In this document: in pieces, positions 6,208 to 12,297 of the stretch
Numbering within the stretch: position 1 is the first letter of the stretch
Layout: every line of letters starts with the position of its first letter
Origin: DAOVDI01 sp965373045
GTDB taxonomy: Bacteria > Acidobacteriota > Aminicenantia > Aminicenantales > Aminicenantaceae
Assembly: GCA_965373045.1 (NCBI GenBank)
Contig: CBDVEQ010000070.1
Location: 1 to 12,297 of the forward strand
Direction: 5' to 3'
Length of the DNA stretch: 12,297 bases
The notes under the pieces: generated by a model
Seen by the model: the letters and a program-made list of their open reading frames with translations, nothing else
Databases searched by the model: none
What the model was told of the DNA's origin: nothing
Translations under genes and position numbers: made by a program

Positions 6208-7599
6208 ATGACAATTATACTCCCCCAAACTTTGGATAAGACCAAAAAAGAGCGATTGGATACTGAACTGACGCCCCGCGAAATTGTTGCTGAACTGGAT
6301 AAGTACATCATCCGCCAGAAGGCGGCAAAAAAAGCTGTGGCAATAGCCCTGCGGAACAGATACAGGCGGCAGAAACTTCCGGCTGATCTTGCGGATGAAA
6401 TTGCTCCGAAAAACATCCTTATGATCGGTCCCACCGGTGTTGGTAAAACAGAGATATCCCGGCGTCTCGCCAAACTAACCTCATCCCCGTTTCTTAAGAT
6501 TGAGGCCAGCAAATTCACTGAGGTCGGATATGTAGGCCGTGATGTGGAGTCCATGATCAGGGATCTCGCCAGGATGGCAGTCGAAATGGTGAAATCAGAA
6601 CAGATCAGGGGCATTCGGGAGAAAGCAGAAAAAAATGTAGAAGAGAGGATCCTGGATTTCTTGCTTCCTACAATGAACCACAAATCTGCCCCGACAACAG
6701 AGGAAAAACAGACTTCATTCCAGGAAACGAGGGAAAAACTGAGGAAACAGCTTCATGCCGGGCTTTTAGAAGACAGGCTGATCGAAATAGATATAAAAGA
6801 AAAATCCGTATCTCCTTTTGAGATATTTTCCAATGCAGGTGTGGAAGAGATAGGGATCCATCTTCAGGAGATCATTCCAGGACTGGGGGGCGGTAAATCC
6901 AAACGGAGAAAAGTGAAGGTCAAGGAGGCACGCGAACACCTGTTAGAGGACGAGCAAAAACGGTTGATCGATATGGACCAAGTATCGCACCTGGCCATCG
7001 AAAGGGTAGAGCATTCCGGTATCATATTTCTGGATGAGGTGGATAAGATCTCGGGCCGGGAGACGGGACATGGGCCTGAAGTCAGCCGAGAGGGAGTCCA
7101 GCGCGACCTGCTCCCCATAATCGAGGGAACGACCGTGAATACCCGGTATGGTCTTGTAAAAACAGACCATATTCTGTTTATCGGAGCCGGAGCTTTTCAT
7201 GTATCCAAACCTGCTGATCTGATCCCTGAGCTTCAGGGACGTTTCCCCATCCGTGTTGAATTGACGTCGCTGGATAAAAATGATTTTATCCGAATATTAA
7301 CAGAACCTGAAAATGCGCTGATCAAGCAGTACCGGGCACTTATGGCAACTGAAGGAGTCCAGGTAACATTTAAAAAAGATGCCATCGATGAGATCGCTTC
7401 CATTGCGGAAAAAGTAAATAATGCAAACGAAAACATAGGAGCGCGCAGGCTCCATACAGTTATGGAAAAGGTCATGGAAGAAATCTCGTTTGAGGCACCG
7501 GAAATCAAAATGAAAAAAATTGTTATTGATCGAGATTATGTCCAAAAACACCTCAAGGATATTGTGGAAGACCAGGATCTGAGCCGATTTATTCTTTAA
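6208..7599 (+). CDS. hslU: ATP-dependent protease ATPase subunit HslU
   Basis: HslU is the AAA+ unfoldase that recognises substrates and threads them into HslV. The 463-residue product has the N-terminal LTPREIVAELDKYIIRQ segment (21-37), Walker A GPTGVGKT (74-81), the pore loop GYVGRD (107-112), an inserted I-domain about 110-245, Walker B IIFLDE (272-277), and GRFPIRVEL (344-352). The C-terminus, DLSRFIL, is the conserved tail that docks into HslV and activates it. Length is normal. The ATG directly follows the hslV TAA, with GAGGA 7 bases upstream inside hslV, so the two are translationally linked. The stop overlaps the next ATG by one base (TAATG). Confidence 0.97.
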   Translation: MTIILPQTLDKTKKERLDTELTPREIVAELDKYIIRQKAAKKAVAIALRNRYRRQKLPADLADEIAPKNILMIGPTGVGKTEISRRLAKLTSSPFLKIEASKFTEVGYVGRDVESMIRDLARMAVEMVKSEQIRGIREKAEKNVEERILDFLLPTMNHKSAPTTEEKQTSFQETREKLRKQLHAGLLEDRLIEIDIKEKSVSPFEIFSNAGVEEIGIHLQEIIPGLGGGKSKRRKVKVKEAREHLLEDEQKRLIDMDQVSHLAIERVEHSGIIFLDEVDKISGRETGHGPEVSREGVQRDLLPIIEGTTVNTRYGLVKTDHILFIGAGAFHVSKPADLIPELQGRFPIRVELTSLDKNDFIRILTEPENALIKQYRALMATEGVQVTFKKDAIDEIASIAEKVNNANENIGARRLHTVMEKVMEEISFEAPEIKMKKIVIDRDYVQKHLKDIVEDQDLSRFIL

Positions 7600-8780
7600 T
7601 GAAAAAAAAAATAAATTCACTTCTTCTTTCCGTTGTGCTTCTGACTCTCTTTTCCTGCGGGCGCAAGGGGCCTATTCTTCCCCCTTTGATCAAGATCCTT
7701 AAACCAATTGTTGTTGTTAATCTTAAAGCAAGGCAGATCGGGGAAAAAATTTTCCTTCAATGGAAAAATCCCGTGTCTTATACTGACGATTCTCCTTTGA
7801 CTGAAAATAGAGAAGTTGAGATCTGGCTCTTTTTGACGGACAAGGATTCGGATGATGCGAAAAGACCTCCGGGGAAGGACGATTTTGACAGCAGGGCAGA
7901 ACTCCTTGAAACTCTGGGGATGGTTCACGAGAGCAGCGATGATGAAGAGGAAAAGGGTGAAGAAGAAAATTTTTCTCTGCCAGTTGAATTTATATATCCT
8001 TTGCAGGATGAAAAAGTATTTTTTGTCTGTGATAAGATATATAAAGAAGAAATCCACTACAAATTTAAGGAAAAGGAAAGCCTTACCAAGGTCTATATTT
8101 TTTCCTTAAGGATCAAGGCCGGGAGAAAAATCTCTGTTTTTTCCGATGTCCTGACTTTTATACCGAAAGTCGTATCCCAACCCCCGATCAATTTATGGGC
8201 CGAGGTATTTGAAGACAGGATCGAGCTGTCTTGGGATGCGCCAAAAACCGATATTAACCAGTCCTCTCGACCAGTCTTCAAAGGGTATAATATTTACAGA
8301 AGATCAGAGGAAGATAAAGCCAGAATGCGGAATTCCACTCCGCTGAAAAAAAACTTTTTTGAGGAAAAGAGTTTTAAATTCGGGACCGGTTATAGTTATT
8401 TCGTAAGGACTTCTTACCTGGCAGGCACTTCCCCCTTTGAAAGCGCAGATTCCAATATCATAGAAGTTAAGCCTGAGAACATATTCCCACCCAAGGCCCC
8501 TTCCGCGTTGATAGGCATCGCCGGTTCAAAACTGATCTCTTTGAGCTGGGAGCCCAATAAAGAAAACGATCTGGCAGGATATCGTATCTGGAGAAGACTG
8601 GAGGGGGAATCTGATTTTTCTCTCCTTACATCCGAGCTTTTTTTGGAATCCAGCTTCAATGACACCAAGTTGGAGAAGGGCCGGAAATATGAATACACAG
8701 TTACAGCCGTTGATAAGAATGGGAATGAAAGTGAAAGGTCGTCAATGGTTTCAATCCATTTCAGGGATTTTGTACCATGA
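7599..8780 (+). CDS. Predicted lipoprotein with fibronectin type III-like domains
   Basis: The 393-residue product starts with MKKK, a hydrophobic segment (7-18), and a lipobox LFSC with Cys20 as the lipidated residue, so it is exported and membrane-anchored. The sequence after the Cys, CGRKGPILPP (20-29), resembles the CGxKGPLxxP motif of LptM/YifL-type small lipoproteins. The rest looks like beta-sandwich domains: an atypical first domain (about 35-190) interrupted by a strongly acidic stretch (about 112-124, ESSDDEEEKGEEE), and two clearer FN3-like domains (about 195-291 and 297-388) with the SWDAP/SWEPN and GYNIYRR/GYRIWRR patterns and a final YTVTAVDKNGNES. FN3 domains usually bind proteins or carbohydrate; no enzyme motif is seen. 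Translation is probably coupled at both ends (TAATG with hslU, ATGA with the next gene). The function and the reason for sitting behind hslU are unknown. Confidence 0.85.
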   Translation: MKKKINSLLLSVVLLTLFSCGRKGPILPPLIKILKPIVVVNLKARQIGEKIFLQWKNPVSYTDDSPLTENREVEIWLFLTDKDSDDAKRPPGKDDFDSRAELLETLGMVHESSDDEEEKGEEENFSLPVEFIYPLQDEKVFFVCDKIYKEEIHYKFKEKESLTKVYIFSLRIKAGRKISVFSDVLTFIPKVVSQPPINLWAEVFEDRIELSWDAPKTDINQSSRPVFKGYNIYRRSEEDKARMRNSTPLKKNFFEEKSFKFGTGYSYFVRTSYLAGTSPFESADSNIIEVKPENIFPPKAPSALIGIAGSKLISLSWEPNKENDLAGYRIWRRLEGESDFSLLTSELFLESSFNDTKLEKGRKYEYTVTAVDKNGNESERSSMVSIHFRDFVP

Positions 8781-9532
8781 AAATATATCGTTTTAAATAT
8801 GAAAGTTCCATTTTTTATGGAGTCTTGGAAAAAGATATTCTTCATGTGATATCCGGTTCTATTTTCAGGAAATTCAGGATTACTCCGAAAAAGATCCCCA
8901 TTGGGGATGTATGGCTTTTACCGCCTGTTCTTCCATCCAAGATAGTTGCGGTTGGCAGAAATTATAGGGATCATGCCAGGGAAAGAGGAAAACCGATCCC
9001 TAAAGAGCCCATTTTATTCCTCAAGCCTTCAACCGCGGTGATTGGGCCGGATAACAGCATCAATCTTCCTGAAATGTCAAAAAAAGTTGACTATGAAGGA
9101 GAACTGGCCTTTGTCATCAAGAAAAAAGCGTATAAACTGAATGAAGAGGCCATTGTGGATGATCATATTCTCGGGTATACCTGTTTCAACGATGTGACGG
9201 CACGTGACCTCCAGGATAAGGATGTGCAGTTTACCAGAGCAAAGTCTTTTGATACTTTTGCCGCTATCGGCCCATGCATCACAACCGGGATCGATCCAGG
9301 AGCTTTGGGGGTGAAGACTTTTCTCAATGGAAAACTTCGTCAGTCAGGCAATACAAAAAATTTAATTTTTTCAATCCCTTTTCTTGTTCGATACATTTCA
9401 AACATTATGACTCTTCTTCCCGGAGATGTGATTACTACAGGGACTCCTGCTGGAGTAGGAGCTATGAATGCCGGGGACAGGGTCGACGTTCAGATCGAGG
9501 GAATTGGAACTCTCTCCAATACAGTGACCTGA
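8777..9532 (+). CDS. Fumarylacetoacetate hydrolase-family protein
   Basis: The 251-residue product belongs to the FAH superfamily of divalent-metal enzymes that cleave or isomerise 2-oxo/acylpyruvate-type substrates (fumarylpyruvate and acylpyruvate hydrolases, oxaloacetate decarboxylase/tautomerase, HHDD isomerase). Visible features are VAVGRNYRDHA (58-67), LFLKPSTAVIGP (80-91), metal ligands in DYEGELAFVI (E107, E109) and FNDVTARDLQ (D139), RAKSFDTFAAIGP (154-166), and TGTPAGVG (221-228). The N-terminal ~50 residues form the small extra domain found in short FAH proteins. Exact substrate cannot be decided; many such proteins act as generalist oxaloacetate-tautomerase/decarboxylase or acylpyruvase enzymes. 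The ATG overlaps the lipoprotein stop by 4 bp (ATGA), with AGGGA about 9 bases upstream. Cytoplasmic. Confidence 0.9.
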   Translation: MKIYRFKYESSIFYGVLEKDILHVISGSIFRKFRITPKKIPIGDVWLLPPVLPSKIVAVGRNYRDHARERGKPIPKEPILFLKPSTAVIGPDNSINLPEMSKKVDYEGELAFVIKKKAYKLNEEAIVDDHILGYTCFNDVTARDLQDKDVQFTRAKSFDTFAAIGPCITTGIDPGALGVKTFLNGKLRQSGNTKNLIFSIPFLVRYISNIMTLLPGDVITTGTPAGVGAMNAGDRVDVQIEGIGTLSNTVT

Positions 9533-9614
9533 ATTCTATTTTACTCTTTTTCATTTTCCTCAATTATGATAGATTATTGGATGACCGGTTAATTTAGATT
9601 ACACGGAGGTCATT
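9533..9614 (+). promoter_or_regulatory. 82-bp AT-rich gap, possible operon break, with strong RBS for the transaldolase
   Basis: This is the only sizeable gap in the plus-strand cluster. It has a T-rich start (9538-9558) without a convincing stem-loop, and ends with GGAGGT (9605-9610) 4 to 5 bases before the ATG at 9615, the best Shine-Dalgarno in the window. No clear -35/-10 pair was recognised, so whether transcription restarts here is open. Confidence 0.4.
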
Positions 9615-10262
9615 ATGCAATTTTTCTTAGACACTGCCAATATTGATCAGATCAAAGAAGCAGCCAGTTGGGGAATTCTTGACGGTGTAACAACAAATCC
9701 CTCGCTTCTTTCCAAAGAAGAAGGAAAATTTGAAGATATCATCAAGGAAATTTGCTATGTTGTTCCAGGTCCGGTTAGTGTTGAATGTGTTTCTACAAAG
9801 GCGGCGGAGATCATTGCAGAAGCTCGGGAATTATCAAAACTGGCGGACAATGTTGTTATAAAAATCCCCATTTTTTTGGATGGGCTCAAAGCGATTAAAG
9901 TCATTTCAGAGGAAGGAATCCAAGTCAACACGACCTTGGTCTTTTCTCCCAATCAGGCTTTGCTGGCTGCAAAGGCAGGCGCCCGTTATGTATCCCCGTT
10001 TATCGGCCGGTTGGATGACATTACTCACGATGGAATGGAATTGGTGGAGCAGATTTTGGTTATTCTTAATACCTATGGTTTTAACACCGAAGTCATTGCG
10101 GCAAGCATCCGTCATCCCCGCCATGTTATTGAAGCAGCCATGATGGGGGCGGATATCGCAACGATTCCCTTTGATGTGCTGGATAAATTGCTCAAACATC
10201 CTTTGACCGATATTGGGATGGATAAATTTCTTGCTGATTGGGAAAAGGTCAAAAGCCGCTGA
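9615..10262 (+). CDS. tal: Short-form transaldolase (TalC/FSA family)
   Basis: The 215-residue product is a single TIM barrel of the decameric short transaldolase / fructose-6-phosphate aldolase family. It shows FLDTANI (4-10), GVTTNPSLL (24-32), the Schiff-base lysine K83 in VVIKIPI (80-86), and AGARYVSPFIGRLDD (121-135). Two positions separate the activities: E. coli FsaA has Gln59 and Tyr131, whereas transaldolases have Glu and Phe there. This protein has Glu57 (SVEC) and Phe129 (SPFIGR), so dihydroxyacetone transfer between sugar phosphates (non-oxidative pentose phosphate pathway) is favoured over direct F6P cleavage. The start is fixed by the strong GGAGGT. Only 7 bp separate it from the carboxyltransferase gene. 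A transaldolase gives ribose-5-phosphate from glycolytic sugars in cells lacking the oxidative branch. Confidence 0.92.
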   Translation: MQFFLDTANIDQIKEAASWGILDGVTTNPSLLSKEEGKFEDIIKEICYVVPGPVSVECVSTKAAEIIAEARELSKLADNVVIKIPIFLDGLKAIKVISEEGIQVNTTLVFSPNQALLAAKAGARYVSPFIGRLDDITHDGMELVEQILVILNTYGFNTEVIAASIRHPRHVIEAAMMGADIATIPFDVLDKLLKHPLTDIGMDKFLADWEKVKSR

Positions 10263-10269
10263 ATCAACC

Positions 10270-11820
10270 ATGACAATCGAAAAAAAATTGAAAGAATTAA
10301 AACGCCGGGTCAAACTGGCGGAACAGGGCGGCGGTCCGGAACGGATCGAAAAACGGCACAAAGCCGGAATGTTGACCGCGCGTGAGCGGATCAACTGCCT
10401 TCTGGATGAAGGAACTTTTCAGGAAATGGACCGTCTGGTCGTACATAACAGCCACGACTTCGGTATGGAGAAAAAAAGAATATACGGCGATGGTGTGGTC
10501 ACGGGTTATGGAACTATCGAGGGAAGGACGGTCTATGTTTTTGCCCAGGATTTTACGGTTTTCGGGGGATCATTAAGCTCAGCAAATGCCGCAAAGATCT
10601 GTAAGATTATGGATCTTTCCATGAAGGTCGGAGCCCCTCTTATCGGACTGAATGACTCGGGAGGAGCCCGGATCCAGGAAGGAGTAGAGAGCCTGGGCGG
10701 ATATGCCGATATCTTTCTGAGAAATACGCTCGCATCCGGGGTGGTTCCCCAGATATCTGCGATTATGGGGCCCTGTGCCGGAGGGGCGGTCTATTCCCCT
10801 GCGATCACCGATTTCATCATCATGACTAAGGGAATCAGTAACATGTTCATCACAGGCCCGGATGTGATTAAGGCTGTCACTCATGAAGATGTCAGCATGG
10901 AGGAACTGGGCGGCGCAGAAACACATAATACTCTGAGTGGAGTCGCCCATTTTGCCGCAGAGGACGAGGAACAGACCTTTGTCCTCATCCGTGAACTGCT
11001 CTCTTTTTTGCCTGATAACAATATGGAGGATTCTCCGGAGAAAGAAACGACTGATCCTTCGGATAGAAGTTCGAACGATCTGAACAATATTGTTCCTGAT
11101 GACCCGAACCTGCCCTATGACATACGTTTGCTCATTCGTGAAGTGCTTGATGATCTGAATTTCCTTGAAGTCCAGGAACATTATGCAAAAAACATAGTGG
11201 TCGGATTCGGTCGCCTTGGTGGGAAATCTGTCGGGATCGTGGCGAATCAGCCGGATCATCTAGCTGGAGTTCTGGACATCAATTCATCGGATAAAGGGGC
11301 GCGGTTTGTACGGTTCTGTGATGCATTTAATATACCTCTTATTACATTTGAGGATGTCCCCGGATTTCTCCCTGGAGTGGCTCAGGAGCATGGAGGTATT
11401 ATCCGCCATGGAGCTAAACTGTTATATGCTTTTGCAGAGGCGACCGTGCCGAAGATCACTCTTATTACACGGAAATCCTATGGTGGAGCATATTGTGTAA
11501 TGGCTTCCAAACATATCCGGGCGGACATCAATTATGCCTATCCTAATGCGGAGATCGCTGTAATGGGTCCTGAGGGAGCGGTCAATATCATCTTTCGCAG
11601 GGAATTGAATGGAGCCAAGGATACTGAGTCCCTCCGCCAGGATAAGATCAGGGAATTCCGGGAAAAATTTGCCAATCCCTATATCGCATGTGAAAAAGGG
11701 TATGTAGATGAGATCATTGAACCGCGATTCACCCGGTCCAAACTTATTGCCGCTCTGCGTATGCTTGAGAATAAAAGGGATAAGAATCCCCCTAAAAAAC
11801 ATGGAAACATTCCCCTTTAA
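10270..11820 (+). CDS. Acyl-CoA carboxylase carboxyltransferase (beta) subunit, propionyl-CoA carboxylase/MmdA type
   Basis: The 516-residue product transfers CO2 from biotin to an acyl-CoA, or in decarboxylase relatives (MmdA) does the reverse step. It has two crotonase-like halves: the first contains DFTVFGGSLS (94-103), NDSGGARIQEG (128-138) and GPCAGGAVYSPA (167-178); the second contains VPGFLPG (363-369), EHGGIIRHGAK (373-383) and YGGAYCVMASKHI (404-416), with GGA oxyanion elements in both. The position that is Asp in propionyl-CoA and Ile in acetyl-CoA carboxylases of Streptomyces appears here as Cys409, so acyl preference is not predictable. A hydrophilic linker (about 248-278) joins the halves. 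The frame continues upstream to 10213, but the ATG at 10270 gives the family's usual MTIEKKLKEL start and clears the transaldolase stop by 7 bp; no strong Shine-Dalgarno is visible. The following biotin carboxylase overlaps it by 20 bp, favouring a carboxylase over a sodium-pump decarboxylase. Confidence 0.92.
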   Translation: MTIEKKLKELKRRVKLAEQGGGPERIEKRHKAGMLTARERINCLLDEGTFQEMDRLVVHNSHDFGMEKKRIYGDGVVTGYGTIEGRTVYVFAQDFTVFGGSLSSANAAKICKIMDLSMKVGAPLIGLNDSGGARIQEGVESLGGYADIFLRNTLASGVVPQISAIMGPCAGGAVYSPAITDFIIMTKGISNMFITGPDVIKAVTHEDVSMEELGGAETHNTLSGVAHFAAEDEEQTFVLIRELLSFLPDNNMEDSPEKETTDPSDRSSNDLNNIVPDDPNLPYDIRLLIREVLDDLNFLEVQEHYAKNIVVGFGRLGGKSVGIVANQPDHLAGVLDINSSDKGARFVRFCDAFNIPLITFEDVPGFLPGVAQEHGGIIRHGAKLLYAFAEATVPKITLITRKSYGGAYCVMASKHIRADINYAYPNAEIAVMGPEGAVNIIFRRELNGAKDTESLRQDKIREFREKFANPYIACEKGYVDEIIEPRFTRSKLIAALRMLENKRDKNPPKKHGNIPL

Positions 11821-12297
11821 AAAAATTCTGATCGCTAACCGCGGCGAGATAGCGGTTCGTGTAATCAGAGCCTGCCGGGAAATGGGAATTATCCCGGTGG
11901 CCGTCTTCTCTGACGTGGACAAAAAAGCACTCCATGTCCGTCTGGCGGAAGAGGCCTATCCTCTGGGAGCATCCTCTCCATCGGAAAGTTATTTAAATAT
12001 TGAAAAGATCTTGAATATCGCCAAAAAATGCAGAGCGGAAGCTCTCCATCCCGGGTATGGATTTTTAGCTGAGAATCCGGAACTTGTCAAACACTGCGAA
12101 AAGGAAGGGATCCATTTTATCGGGCCGTCCTCTCGAGCCATGGAGATCATGGGAAAAAAGACAGCATCGCGTGCCACCATGCTTAATGCCGGGATCCCGA
12201 TTGTTCCGGGAACTATTGAACCTCTCTGGGATGAGAAGGAACTGGTTCACCAAGCGGTAAAAATCGGATTTCCTGTGTTGTTGAAGGCCGCTTCAGG
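11801..12297 (+). CDS. Biotin carboxylase subunit of acyl-CoA carboxylase, cut by window edge
   Basis: An open frame from ATG at 11801 runs to the right edge without a stop (165 codons). It is the N-terminal part of a biotin carboxylase, which uses ATP and bicarbonate to carboxylate biotin on its carrier. Visible are KILIANRGEIAVRVIRAC (8-25), VAVFSDVD (33-40), the LHPGYGFLAEN segment (82-92), FIGPS (106-110), MGKKTASR (117-124) and, at the edge, FPVLLKAASG with the ATP-binding Lys162. This covers the N-terminal domain (about 1-115) and the start of the ATP-grasp domain. The gene begins inside the last codons of the carboxyltransferase (20-bp overlap), so the two are coupled and probably form one enzyme. 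Whether it is a short AccC-type protein or a long PccA-type fused to a biotin carrier domain cannot be told, since the 3' part is missing. Confidence 0.93.
   Translation, partial: METFPFKKILIANRGEIAVRVIRACREMGIIPVAVFSDVDKKALHVRLAEEAYPLGASSPSESYLNIEKILNIAKKCRAEALHPGYGFLAENPELVKHCEKEGIHFIGPSSRAMEIMGKKTASRATMLNAGIPIVPGTIEPLWDEKELVHQAVKIGFPVLLKAAS

Noticed and set aside
9503..9520. ATTGGA/TCCAAT stem followed by a T-rich region as a terminator after the FAH gene
   Set aside because: The stem is only 6 bp, AT-rich, inside the coding sequence, and the T-rich stretch begins about 18 bases later, too far for intrinsic termination.
10579..11259. 226-codon minus-strand open frame inside the carboxyltransferase gene
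   Set aside because: Its composition (many His, Arg, Ile, Asp) is what the antisense of a well-conserved gene gives; there is no RBS and no recognisable domain.

Overview
The window is a moderately GC-balanced bacterial chromosome segment made almost entirely of tightly packed housekeeping and central-metabolism genes. The cell is probably a diderm (an Lpp-type lipoprotein and an exported protein are encoded) and probably anaerobic (a tungsten/molybdenum aldehyde:ferredoxin oxidoreductase homologue). It charges Gln-tRNA directly with GlnRS. The combination is compatible with Desulfobacterota, Acidobacteriota/Aminicenantes-like lineages or similar; the sequence alone does not settle which, and no phage, plasmid, IS, CRISPR, tRNA or rRNA is seen.

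Layout. (1) 1-289, minus: the 5' part of a gene for a small exported protein that runs off the left edge. (2) 290-581: gene-free, with two short degenerate tandem-repeat tracts and a possible promoter. (3) 582-2324, plus: AOR-family oxidoreductase, standing alone. (4) 2331-5549, minus: a three-gene operon, glnS > alpha/beta-hydrolase-fold protein > pyrE, in which each gene overlaps the next. It converges on the AOR gene with only 6 bp between the stop codons. (5) 5550-5664: a divergent promoter region. (6) 5665-12297, plus: a co-directional run hslV > hslU > FN3 lipoprotein > FAH-family hydrolase > transaldolase > acyl-CoA carboxylase carboxyltransferase > biotin carboxylase (cut by the right edge). 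Junctions are 0, -1, -4, +82, +7 and -20 bp. The 82-bp gap before the transaldolase, followed by a strong ribosome binding site, is the only plausible internal break.

How the genes work together. HslV and HslU form one ATP-dependent protease. The carboxyltransferase and biotin carboxylase form one biotin-dependent acyl-CoA carboxylase, probably acting on propionyl-CoA or acetyl-CoA. The transaldolase serves the non-oxidative pentose phosphate pathway. GlnRS and PyrE serve translation and UMP synthesis. The functional link of the lipoprotein, FAH protein and hydrolase-fold protein to these partners is not evident.

I see no convincing novel multi-gene system. The most interesting points are the hydrolase-fold protein whose nucleophile position is glycine, the lipoprotein with an LptM-like N-terminus and FN3-like domains coupled to hslU, the truncated exported protein at the left edge, an HslV that must lose an N-terminal extension, and promoter-like hexamers placed so that some mRNAs would be nearly leaderless.
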